A stretch of 64,000 bases of DNA, taken from contig RHKP01000003.1 of NCBI GenBank assembly GCA_008363215.1, forward strand, positions 62,001-126,000, given 5' to 3'. A model generated the notes under the pieces. The model did no database searches and was not told the DNA's origin. It saw only the letters and a list, made by a program, of their open reading frames with translations. This document shows, in pieces, positions 9,420-18,600 of the stretch. The stretch is from Cyanobacteria bacterium CYA. GTDB lineage: Bacteria > Planctomycetota > Phycisphaerae > Phycisphaerales > UBA1924. Within the stretch, counting starts at the first letter, position 1; every line of letters begins with the position of its first letter. Made by a program: the position numbers and the translations under genes.

Positions 9420-9591
9420 CGTGTTCGGGAATCTGAGACTGGACGTGTTTCCGACGGTCGGGATGGTGTTCTTCCTGGTCGCGTTCGTGGCGATCGGTTG
9501 GCGGACGATGCGGGCGCCGGGCCGGGAGATGGACGACGACGCCCGGATTCCGCTGCGTGAATCAGACTCGATGGGCTCCAAAGGAGAGTGA
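9409..9591 (+). CDS. ccoQ: CcoQ/FixQ-like small subunit of cbb3 oxidase
   Basis: A 60-residue protein with a single transmembrane helix ([19 protein letters not shown]) and an acidic, polar tail, the size and layout of CcoQ, which stabilises cbb3 oxidase. Its ATG lies inside the 3' end of ccoNO (11-bp overlap), suggesting translational coupling. CcoQ is weakly conserved, so position between ccoO and ccoP is the main support. Confidence 0.8.
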   Translation: MLSDVFGNLRLDVFPTVGMVFFLVAFVAIGWRTMRAPGREMDDDARIPLRESDSMGSKGE

Positions 9592-9594
9592 TCT

Positions 9595-10245
9595 GTGCCC
9601 GAGCACAACGAGAGTGCCAGGAAGGATGTTCTGACCGGCCACGTGTATGACGGGATCATGGAGTACGACAACCCGACACCGGGTTGGTGGCACCTGATCT
9701 GGTTCGGGTCCATCGTGTTCAGCGTGCTGTACGCCCTGGTGTACCACCTCTCTCCGATCGTGCCCACCCACCAGCAAGAGGTGGCGACGGCGCTGCGGAG
9801 AGAGAATGACCAGAAGTTCGGCGCGATTGCCAACCTGCCCATGGGCGATGAGAAGATGCTCCTGCTCATGCGGGACCAGAGCTGGCTTGATACGGGCAAG
9901 AACATTTTCCAGGGCAAGTGCGCGATCTGCCACGGGCCGGAGGGCGCCGGGCTTGTCGGCCCGAACCTGACGGACGACAAGTACAAGAACGTCAGAAAAC
10001 TGGAAGACATTTACACGGTCATTCGCGACGGCGCCGGCAATGGGCAGATGCCGGCGCAGAAGACCGTGCTCAACGACAACCAGATCGCGGTGGTCGCCGC
10101 CTACGTCGCGTCCATCAGAGGTCAAAACAAGACTTCGGTGAGGGAGTTGCCCGAGGAGATGCCGATCGACCCCTGGCCAAGCCAGCCTGCCGTCGATCCG
10201 GCGGAATCCCCGGGGGTCAGTGAAACGGGTGCCACGGGCGGCTGA
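9595..10245 (+). CDS. ccoP: cbb3 oxidase cytochrome c subunit III, mono-haem form
   Basis: A 216-residue membrane-anchored cytochrome c. The N-terminus has the CcoP pattern of a short helix followed by YDGIMEYDNPTPGWW and a membrane helix. One haem site is present, C109-A-I-C112-H113, with the axial Met likely in NGQMPA. Canonical CcoP has two CxxCH motifs and about 300 residues, so one haem domain is missing here. It begins at a GTG with AAGGAGA seven bases upstream, three bases after ccoQ. The C-terminal tail is Pro-rich and acidic. The role is electron delivery to CcoO. Confidence 0.93.
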   Translation: MPEHNESARKDVLTGHVYDGIMEYDNPTPGWWHLIWFGSIVFSVLYALVYHLSPIVPTHQQEVATALRRENDQKFGAIANLPMGDEKMLLLMRDQSWLDTGKNIFQGKCAICHGPEGAGLVGPNLTDDKYKNVRKLEDIYTVIRDGAGNGQMPAQKTVLNDNQIAVVAAYVASIRGQNKTSVRELPEEMPIDPWPSQPAVDPAESPGVSETGATGG

Positions 10246-10293
10246 TCGGGCCTGGGGATTTCGGGGGACCGTAGTCGAGAGGTGTGTGACATC

Positions 10294-11715
10294 ATGGAGA
10301 CCCGGCTCCAAGCGGAGGAGCGCGTGCTTTCGACCCTGAACAAGGACGGGAGCAGGCGATGGATGAAGCCGCGCCTTTCCACGGGGCGGTACTGGAAAGC
10401 CAGACGCATCACCGCCTATGTGCTGATCCTGATCTTCACGGCGCTGCCCTATGTCAACATCAACGGCAAGCCCGCGATTCTGCTGGACATCATCGCCCGC
10501 GAGTTCACGTTTTTCGGCAAGACGCTGTTTGCCACCGACACGCTGCTGCTCGCGCTGTTCATGATGACCGTGTTCGTCGCTGTGTTCCTCGCGACGGCTC
10601 TGGCCGGGCGCGTGTGGTGCGGGTGGGCCTGCCCGCAAACAGTCTACATGGAGTTCGTGTACCGTCCGGTGGAGCGGTTTTTCGATGGCAAGCCGGGCAC
10701 GCGGCCGAAGCCGGGCGCGACGGGCATCCGGAAACTGCTCAAGTATCTGACCTACGTGGCCATCTCGGCGATTCTGGCCCACACGTTCCTCGCTTACTTC
10801 GTCGGGGTCGAGAATCTCCGCCACTGGGTTTTCGACTCGCCGGCCAAGCACCCGGTGGCGTTCGCGGTGATGTTGCTGACAACAGGCCTCATGCTGTTCG
10901 ACTTCGGCCTGTTCCGCGAACAGACGTGCATCGTGGCCTGTCCGTACGGGCGCTTCCAGTCTGTGATGCTCGATCGCTCGTCATTGATCGTGGGTTACGA
11001 CAAGAAGCGAGGCGAACCGCGTGGGGCGATCAAGCGCAAGGTCCGGAACGGCGACGTTTCACTCAATGTGGTCGAAGCCTCGCAGGGCGACTGCATCGAC
11101 TGCAAGATGTGCGTCACCACCTGTCCCACCGGCATCGACATCCGCGACGGGCTGCAACTGGAGTGCATCCACTGTGCCCAGTGCATCGACGCGTGCGACG
11201 CGGTCATGGACAAGGTCGGCAGGCCGCGCGGATTGATCCGTTACTCGTCGCAGGAGACCCTGGACGGGCAGCCGCGACGCCTGCTCCGCCCCCGTGTCAT
11301 CCTCTATCCCCTGCTGCTCATGGTGCTGGTGTCGGTGTTCCTGGCCGTGCTGCTCACGCGATCGAGCGCGGAAGTGCGGATGATCCGCGAGGCGGGCAGC
11401 CTGTTCAACGTGCTGCCCGAGGGCCAGATCATGAACCAGGCCCGTTTGCGGGTGACCAACCGCTCTGCGGAGCCGGTGACCTACTCAGCCCAGGTCATCG
11501 CCCCGGCTCGGGGCGTCGGCATTGAACTGGTACCCTCGGAGATCACGCTCCAGCCGAATAAGATGGACTCGATGATGGCACGGGTGATCGCCGAGCCGGC
11601 GGTGTTCACGACCTCGCCGGTGGACATCACGGTGCGGGTGCACGGGAGCGACGGCTTTGAGAAGGAACTGCACTTCCCGCTGCACGGCAGGATCTGGCAC
11701 GGAGGAACGCCATGA
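10294..11715 (+). CDS. ccoG: cbb3 oxidase accessory protein CcoG (Cu reductase-type ferredoxin)
   Basis: A 473-residue membrane protein with the RdxA/FixG/CcoG layout: an N-terminal membrane region with CGWACPQTVYMEF, a second membrane part, then a ferredoxin-like segment with two cysteine clusters (CIDCKMCVTTCP and CIHCAQCIDACD) for two 4Fe-4S clusters, and a C-terminal Ig-like periplasmic domain. CcoG is thought to reduce Cu(II) during CuB insertion. The ATG at 10294 has GAGAGG 11 bases upstream; an in-frame GTG at 10282 is the alternative. The stop overlaps ccoH by four bases. Confidence 0.95.
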   Translation: METRLQAEERVLSTLNKDGSRRWMKPRLSTGRYWKARRITAYVLILIFTALPYVNINGKPAILLDIIAREFTFFGKTLFATDTLLLALFMMTVFVAVFLATALAGRVWCGWACPQTVYMEFVYRPVERFFDGKPGTRPKPGATGIRKLLKYLTYVAISAILAHTFLAYFVGVENLRHWVFDSPAKHPVAFAVMLLTTGLMLFDFGLFREQTCIVACPYGRFQSVMLDRSSLIVGYDKKRGEPRGAIKRKVRNGDVSLNVVEASQGDCIDCKMCVTTCPTGIDIRDGLQLECIHCAQCIDACDAVMDKVGRPRGLIRYSSQETLDGQPRRLLRPRVILYPLLLMVLVSVFLAVLLTRSSAEVRMIREAGSLFNVLPEGQIMNQARLRVTNRSAEPVTYSAQVIAPARGVGIELVPSEITLQPNKMDSMMARVIAEPAVFTTSPVDITVRVHGSDGFEKELHFPLHGRIWHGGTP

Positions 11716-12224
11716 CCGACGCTTGCGGAGGGACACCCAGGCCGCGAGGGTGGATATGGCCTGTGGTCGTCATCGGGCTTCTGGGGCTGAACGTGCTGGT
11801 GGTCACTGTGACGGTGATTGTGGCCGGTTCAGACCCGTCGGTCGCTGTGGAGCCGGATTACTACCGCAAGGCGCTGGCGTGGGATGCCGGCCGTGCTGAG
11901 CGGCGTGATCCGGGCGAGGACGGCATCGACGTTTCCATCCAACTGCTTCCCGACCCTGACCGGCTCAATGCGGGGCAGGTGGTGGTGTCGCTCTCTCGCG
12001 AGGGCACGCCCATTGAACACGCCAGGATTGAGGCCGAGGTGTTTCATTACGCACGCTCGGGCGAGCGGCAGGCGGTAAGGCTGGTCGAGCAGGGTGCGGG
12101 TGTGTACACCGGTCGGGCGTCGCTGCGGCGTGAGGGAAACTGGGAGGTTCGTCTGCGGCTGCTCACAGAAGAACGCGTGTACCGGTTCACCCGTCAGGCC
12201 GAACTCTCCGGAGTGGCGCCATGA
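11712..12224 (+). CDS. ccoH: FixH family protein (CcoH)
   Basis: A 170-residue protein: cytoplasmic N-terminus, one transmembrane helix (about 14-38) and a periplasmic FixH domain with the family pattern PDYYRKALAWD and a beta-rich end (GNWEVRLRLL). FixH/CcoH is needed for stable cbb3 assembly. The start overlaps the ccoG stop in ATGA and its own stop overlaps the next gene in the same way, so the run is translationally coupled. Confidence 0.9.
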   Translation: MTDACGGTPRPRGWIWPVVVIGLLGLNVLVVTVTVIVAGSDPSVAVEPDYYRKALAWDAGRAERRDPGEDGIDVSIQLLPDPDRLNAGQVVVSLSREGTPIEHARIEAEVFHYARSGERQAVRLVEQGAGVYTGRASLRREGNWEVRLRLLTEERVYRFTRQAELSGVAP

Positions 12225-13015
12225 ACGAGGTGCTCGCCCTGGTCGGGGCGGTGCTCGGCGCCAGCCTGCTGGGCAGTCTGCATTGCGCGGGCATGTGCGG
12301 GCCGTTCCTGCTGTTCGCAGTCGGGATGGACGGCGGCAAGCCGGCACGGGCGCATCACCTGCAGATCGCGTACCACGTCGGACGGCTGCTGACCTACACG
12401 GTGCTGGGCGTGATCGCGGGTTTGGTGGGGCAGGCTCTCGACTTCGGCGGGTCGATGATCGGGGTGCAGCGTGTGGCGGCGCTGCTGGCGGGGGCGCTGA
12501 TGATCGCGTTCGGGCTGGCCGTGGCGCTGCGGACGCTGGGGCGAAACGTCGCGCAGCCGAGGGCGCCGAAGTTGGTGCAGAAGATCGTGTCGCGCGGGCA
12601 CGCGGCGTCGATGGACCTGGAGCCGGTGCAGCGGGCGCTGGCGATCGGACTGCTGACCACGCTGCTCCCGTGCGGATGGCTGTACGCCTTTGCCGTCGTG
12701 GCGGCCGGCACGGGCCACCCGGCGCTGGGCGCACTGACGATGGCGGCGTTCTGGGTCGGCACGCTGCCGGTGCTGGTGTCGCTGGGAGCCGGACTGCGTG
12801 CCCTGACCGGCCCGCTGCGCAAGCACGTGCCGCTCATCTCATCGCTGGCCGTCATGGTGGTCGGCGTGGCCACGGTTCTCGGACGCGTGCAACTGCCGAC
12901 GATGACGCGTGAGAGTATCTCGAATGCCACGCCGGCGAGTTTGCGCGCATCGCTCGAAGCCGTCGAAGACATCGACGAGTCCGAACTTCCCTGCTGCTCC
13001 GGTCAGCAGCCATGA
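12221..13015 (+). CDS. Sulfite exporter TauE/SafE family protein of the cbb3 operon
   Basis: A 264-residue protein with about six transmembrane helices and the UreH-like motif HCAGMCGPF near residue 24, then GLLTTLLPCGWLYAF around 145-160. Members of this family between fixH and ccoI are common in cbb3 operons and are thought to help copper handling; the true substrate is not established. The C-terminus ends with a CC pair (ELPCCSGQQP), which could bind metal (inference). It overlaps its neighbours by four bases on each side. Confidence 0.88.
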   Translation: MNEVLALVGAVLGASLLGSLHCAGMCGPFLLFAVGMDGGKPARAHHLQIAYHVGRLLTYTVLGVIAGLVGQALDFGGSMIGVQRVAALLAGALMIAFGLAVALRTLGRNVAQPRAPKLVQKIVSRGHAASMDLEPVQRALAIGLLTTLLPCGWLYAFAVVAAGTGHPALGALTMAAFWVGTLPVLVSLGAGLRALTGPLRKHVPLISSLAVMVVGVATVLGRVQLPTMTRESISNATPASLRASLEAVEDIDESELPCCSGQQP

Positions 13016-15462
13016 GCCAGATCACGACCAAGGCGCCGAGAGCAACGGCGGCGGCCGCAGCCAAGTGCACACACTGCGGGCTCGAGGTTCCGCCTGTGCT
13101 GGCGCGGACCGATCTGAGCGAGCAGTTCTGCTGCCAGGGCTGCGAGACGGTGTATCGCACCATTCACGAGTGCGGGCTGGAGCGCTACTACGAACTGCGC
13201 GACGCCTCGACGAACGAACGAGTTCGGCCCGAGGTGCCTGACCACGCCTTCGCCGAGTTTGACGATCCGGCCTTTGAGGCCGTATACGTGGCGCAACAGC
13301 CCGACGGGCTGGCTTCGGTCGAACTGGCGCTCGAGGGCGTGCATTGTGCGGCCTGCGTATGGCTGGTCGAGCGGCTGCCGTCCGTGGTCACGGGGGTGGT
13401 CGAGTCGCGTTTGAATCTGCGCACTCGCGTGGTGCAGGTGCGGTGGGATCCGTCCAGGGTCAGACTCTCGCGCATCGCGGACACACTGACACACCTGGGC
13501 TACCGCCCGCACCCGGCACGGGGAGCAGGCGTGCGGCAGGCACGCATCCGCGACGAGCGTCGCATGCTGGCCCGCATCGCCATCGCCGGATTCTGCGCCG
13601 GAAACGTGATGCTCCTGGCCTTTGCGCTCTACGGCGGCGTGCCCGACGGCATCGAGCCGCGGTTCGAGACGCTGTTTCGGTGGATGAGCATGCTCATCGC
13701 GGCGGTGTCGCTGGCCGGTCCCGGGAGCGTGTTCTTTCGCGGTGCGCTGGCGGCGCTTCGGGCACGGGCGCCGCACCTGGATCTGCCCATCGGGCTGGCC
13801 CTGCTCATCGGCGGACTGGGCGGAACCATCAACACCATTCGCGGGAGCGGCGAGATCTACTTTGACTCGCTCACCACGCTGGTCTTCCTCCTTCTTGTCG
13901 GGCGCTTCATCCAGCAGCGACAGCAGCGCAAGGCGTCAGACGCCATCGAACTGCTCTACGCCTTCACGCCCTCGCTGGCGCACGTCGTGAACGATGACGA
14001 GGTTCGCGACGTTCCGGTTGAAGCGCTGCGCATCGGCGATCTGATCGAGGTCCGCCCCGGTGAACTGGTCGCGGCCGACGGCACGCTTGAGTCAGGGCAC
14101 AGTGCGATCGACGCGTCGCTGCTCACCGGTGAGTCGCGTCCGGCCGAGGTCGGCCCCGGATGCCCGCTGAGCGCCGGGACGCTGAACATCGCCTCACCCG
14201 TGCGTCTGCGTGTCGAGTCGACGGGGCCGGACTCACGCATCGGGCGGCTGATGCGGCTGGTCGCCGACGCGGCCGAACGCAAGGCCCCGATCCTGGCACT
14301 GACCAACCGCATCGCCCTGGTGTTCACGGTGGTCGTTGTGGTGCTCGCCTGCGTGACCTTCGGGGTGTGGGTGCCGCGCGGGATCGACCAGGCGTCCGGG
14401 CACGCCATCGCGCTGCTCATCGTCACCTGCCCATGCGCGCTGGGTCTGGCGACGCCGCTGGCGATGACGGCCTCGATCGGACGTGCGGCTCGCCGCGGCA
14501 TCATGATCAAGGGGAGCGACGCGCTTGAGCGGCTGACCCACCCCGGCGTGATCTATCTTGACAAGACAGGCACCGTCACACACGGAGGCCTCACCGTGGT
14601 GCAATGGATCGGCGACAAGGCCGCCCGGCGTCTGGTTGCCGCGCTCGAACGCGGAAGCCGTCACCCCATCGCCCGCGCCCTGGCCGACCTCGACGCCGAC
14701 ACCCCCGCGCCTGACTCGGTCGAGCATGTCACTGGCGCCGGGGTGCGCGGTGTGGTCGAAGGCCACGACGTCGTGGTCGGTAACGCCGATTTTGTCGAGC
14801 AGCACGTCCACGCCACCCGCGGCGACTTCGCCCCCCACTTCACTCACGCGGCCGATGAGGGCCTGACCCCCGTCGCCGTTGCCGTCGACGGGCGCGTGGT
14901 CGCCCTGGCTCTGCTGGCCGACGACGTCCGCCCCGACTCGCGGCAGGTGGTCGAGCGTCTGCAACGGGCCGGCTGGACCGTCCGCCTGCTCTCGGGCGAC
15001 GACCCACGCACCACCCGCCGCATCGGTGAACGCATCGGCCTCGGCGCGTCGGACATCTTCGGCGGGGTCAGTCCTGAGCGCAAACTCGCGGTCGTCTCGC
15101 GGCCCGGCGAACGCACGGTGATGGTGGGCGACGGAGTGAACGACGCGGCGGCCCTCGCGGCCGCGGGAGTCGGCATCGCGGTCCACGGCGGCGCCGAAGC
15201 CAGCCTCGAAGCCTCGGACGTCTACCTGACCCGCCCGGGCCTTGGCCCGATACTCGAAACCCTCGACCTGGCACGCGGCACGCGCCGGGTGATTTTCGGG
15301 TGCCTGGGCGCATCGCTGACGTACAATTCCATCGCGGCGACGCTGGCAGTCATGGGCCTGATTACGCCGATCATCGCGGCCATTCTCATGCCGCTCAGTT
15401 CCCTGACGGTCGTGCTGATCGCGTCGCGGGCGGGGTCATCGTTGCGGGAGGAACACCGGTGA
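13012..15462 (+). CDS. ccoI: Copper-translocating P-type ATPase for cbb3 assembly
   Basis: An 816-residue P1B-type ATPase. The N-terminus has the FixI/CcoI-type segment CTHCGLEVPP...FCCQGCETVY, then a heavy-metal domain with C112-A-A-C115. The membrane metal site is C473-P-C475 (TCPCALGLATPLA), the phosphorylated residue is Asp517 in DKTGT, and the hinge is GDGVNDAAAL. CcoI supplies copper for the CuB site of cbb3 oxidase, moving Cu(I) out of the cytoplasm. It is coupled upstream by a four-base overlap, and its TGA overlaps the GTG of ccoS. Confidence 0.96.
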   Translation: MSQITTKAPRATAAAAAKCTHCGLEVPPVLARTDLSEQFCCQGCETVYRTIHECGLERYYELRDASTNERVRPEVPDHAFAEFDDPAFEAVYVAQQPDGLASVELALEGVHCAACVWLVERLPSVVTGVVESRLNLRTRVVQVRWDPSRVRLSRIADTLTHLGYRPHPARGAGVRQARIRDERRMLARIAIAGFCAGNVMLLAFALYGGVPDGIEPRFETLFRWMSMLIAAVSLAGPGSVFFRGALAALRARAPHLDLPIGLALLIGGLGGTINTIRGSGEIYFDSLTTLVFLLLVGRFIQQRQQRKASDAIELLYAFTPSLAHVVNDDEVRDVPVEALRIGDLIEVRPGELVAADGTLESGHSAIDASLLTGESRPAEVGPGCPLSAGTLNIASPVRLRVESTGPDSRIGRLMRLVADAAERKAPILALTNRIALVFTVVVVVLACVTFGVWVPRGIDQASGHAIALLIVTCPCALGLATPLAMTASIGRAARRGIMIKGSDALERLTHPGVIYLDKTGTVTHGGLTVVQWIGDKAARRLVAALERGSRHPIARALADLDADTPAPDSVEHVTGAGVRGVVEGHDVVVGNADFVEQHVHATRGDFAPHFTHAADEGLTPVAVAVDGRVVALALLADDVRPDSRQVVERLQRAGWTVRLLSGDDPRTTRRIGERIGLGASDIFGGVSPERKLAVVSRPGERTVMVGDGVNDAAALAAAGVGIAVHGGAEASLEASDVYLTRPGLGPILETLDLARGTRRVIFGCLGASLTYNSIAATLAVMGLITPIIAAILMPLSSLTVVLIASRAGSSLREEHR

Positions 15463-15623
15463 GCGTGCTGTACATCATGATTCCGGCAGCCCTGATGCTG
15501 GGCGTTTCAGCGCTGGTGGCTTTCATCCTCTCGCTGCGTGGCGGGCAGTACGATGACCTTGATACGCCGCCGGTGCGCATGCTCTTTGACGACGAGTCAG
15601 GCAAGACGACCGGCCGACCTTGA
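15459..15623 (+). CDS. ccoS: cbb3 oxidase assembly protein CcoS
   Basis: A 54-residue protein with one membrane helix (IMIPAALMLGVSALVAFIL) followed by LRGGQYDDLDTPPVRMLFDD, the classic CcoS pattern. CcoS is required for cofactor insertion into cbb3 oxidase. The GTG at 15459 overlaps the ccoI stop codon (GTGA) and is preceded by GGGAGGA; the longer upstream open frame is only read-through inside ccoI. It is the last gene of the operon, 31 bp before the convergent hrpA. Confidence 0.93.
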   Translation: MSVLYIMIPAALMLGVSALVAFILSLRGGQYDDLDTPPVRMLFDDESGKTTGRP

Positions 15624-15654
15624 GCGGGCGAGGGCGCGGGGGCACGACAGAACC

Positions 15655-18600
15655 TCACGAACGCACCTGTTCCCACCGCTTCTCCAGACGCTGGTCTGAC
15701 ACTTTCTCAACCGTTCCAAGTTCCTGCGCAAACAGCGACACGCGATATTCTTCGAGCAACCATCGGAAGGCGTCGAGTTCCCTGTCGTAGACACCTTCCG
15801 CTTCATGTTTGCGCTGGCGCTGGTCAAAGGTCTCCTGCCACCTGGCCGCCTGCTTGGCCAGTTCGATGTCGCGAGCCGGACCCCACTCTCGCAGCCGCTC
15901 GACGCGCCGCTCCACCGCGCGCAGATAGCGCGGGTACTGCTCCAGCCGATCATACGGAATCACCGTGAGAAACCGCACAGGAAACAGCCGCCCCAGGTGC
16001 GCCCGCACATCGTTCACACTGGCCTTCCATCCCTCGGGCACGGGCTCCGACAGCCGCAGCGCCAACGTGTGGAACCGCGTCAGTACACGCCCCACCAGCC
16101 CGCACACGCGCTCGACCGTTGGTCGCAGCAGGTTCCACCCGCTGTCGAGCCTGGCCGCAAACTGTTCGCGCGTGCGAATGTTCTCGTCATCGCCGATGAA
16201 GACGCGGTCGGCCACCAGCAGCAGCAGGTCTCGCTTCAGTTCAGCAACGGCGCCCATCGGCGCATAATGCAGCGTCATGCGCTCGATGTCGGGCAGGTGT
16301 CGGGCGTAGTACTTGAACTCCTCTCGCAGGTGGCGCACGTACAGGCGCGCCAGCCCGGCGCGAAAGCGCCGCCGCGCCTCCAGCCGCGAACTGAGCACAC
16401 GCAGCGACACCGTCAACCCCTCGTCGATCAGCGTCGGGTATCCCACCAGCGTGTACGCGCCGCGGCGAATATCGATCTGCCCGGGCAACTCACCAAAGTC
16501 CCAGTCCAGCAGATCATCACGCTCAAACTCGCTCCCCCCGGCGTGCGCGTAACTGGCCGCGATCTGCGCAAACAGTCGCTCTCGCAACTCACCCAGGTCG
16601 CGCCCGGCCGCGAGTTCCTTCCCGGTCGCATCGACCACCGAATAGCGCATCCACAGGTGTGGATCGATTTCATCGGGCTTGAAAGCATCACGCGGCACCG
16701 CCACGCCGGCCCGCTCGCTCAGCGCGCTGGCCAGCGCGTCGACAATCGGGCGCTTGCCGATCTCGATCCGGTCCGCAAGATCCCTGGCCGTGGCGTTGGC
16801 GTCGAAGTTCCGCCGCAGACTCTTGGGCAGAGTGCGGATGAGTGCGGCAATCTTTTCCTCGACCATGCCGGGCACAAGCCAGTCGAGCCGGGCCCGGTCG
16901 ATCTGCCCGAGAAACTCGACCGGGACGGTCACGGTCACGCCATCGTCCTCCCGTCCCGGCTGGTGCCGATAACTCAGGTTGAGCCCGACGCCGTCTACCA
17001 CGATCTGCTCAGGAAATCGTCCCTGTTCCAACGGCTCGGGCACGCGCAGCAACAGGTCCTCGGGCGACATGTAAAGGACGCGCGGGTCGGTCCGCTCGGC
17101 CTTTCGGAGCCAGCGCTCAAATCCGCGCGTGCTGTGAATCTCCTCCGGCAGCCGCGCGTCATAAAAGGCATACCGCGCCTGCGTGTCGGCCAGCAGATCA
17201 TCACGCCGCGCCTTGGCCTCCATGGCGCGCACGCGCTCGGCCAGTTCGCGATTGTGGGCCAGCGCAGGCGGATCGATGTCGATTGCGCCGCCCACCAGCG
17301 CCTCGTGAATGAAGATCTCGCGCGCCTTGCCGGGCTCAATGCGCCCGTACGGCACCGGACGCCCGCCGATGATTTCCAGCCCGAGCATGGTGACCCGCTC
17401 GCGGGCCATCACGTCTCGCTGACGCTCGTCCCAGTAGGCATCCTGGTACTGCCGTCGCAGCAGGTGGGCTCCCACGGCCTCGATCCACTGCGGCTCAATG
17501 CCGGCCACGCACCGCGCGTAGAGCCGCGTGGTGCGCACGATCTCGGCGCTCATCACCCACTTCGGGCGCGACTTGAACAGGACCGAACCCGGGAAGATGT
17601 GAAACTTCGTGCTCCGCGTGCCCTCATACTCGAAGTTGTCGGCCCGACGACCCACGTTGGGCAAGAGCCCCGTCAGCAAGGCACGATGGATCGCCCCATG
17701 ATCGCCCGGCGTGGTTTTCGGGTGCAGATCCATTTCCGCACATGTCTGGCGCAACTGGAACAGCACGTCGCGCCACTCTCGCATCCGCACCGGACTCAGG
17801 TAGTTCTGATGCAGCGCCTTCACCAGTTTCGATCGCGACAGGTTCCGTTCCTGCTCGTGGTAAAAATGCCACACGTTCAGATACGACAGGAAGTCGGACT
17901 CGGGATGTGCAAACTGCTGGTGTGCTTCGTCGGCCTGGTCACGCTTTTCGTGCGGACGATCGCGAGGATCCTGCACCGACAGCGCCGAGGCGATGATCAG
18001 CACCTCATTGAGGCAGTCCTCATCCGCGGCCGCCAGTATCATCCGCCCGATGCGCGGGTCGATCGGCAGGCGTGCCAGACGGCGACCGATCTCGGTCAGT
18101 TCGCCTCCTTCGGTGATCGCGCCCAACTGATGCAGCGTCTCGTATCCGTCGCGGATCTGACGTGAGTCGGGCGGTTCGAGGAAGGGAAAGTCCTCCGGAC
18201 GCCCGAGACGCAGGGCCAGCATCTGCAGCACCACGCTGGCGAGATTGGACCGCAGGATTTCCGGCGGCGTGTATGGTTCGCGCGACTCATAATCGCGCTG
18301 CGAATACAGGCGAATGCACACCCCCGGCGCGAGGCGCCCGCAGCGCCCGGCACGCTGATCGGCGCTGGCTCGCGAAATCGGCTCGATCTGCAGCCCCTGC
18401 ACCTTGGTGCGGGCGCTGTACCGGCTGATGCGCGCCTCGCCCGGGTCCACCACGGCCTTGATTCCCGGCACCGTCAGCGACGTTTCCGCCACGTTCGTGG
18501 CGATCACGATCCGCCGACCGCGGTGCGTCCTGAACACGCGCTGCTGCTCGGCCATGGAAAGCCGCGCGTACAGCGGCAGGATTTCCACGTCGCTCTGCGC

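Noticed and set aside
15805..18165. 786-codon plus-strand frame inside hrpA
   Set aside because: Antisense shadow of a confirmed helicase gene; no motif, no ribosome site.
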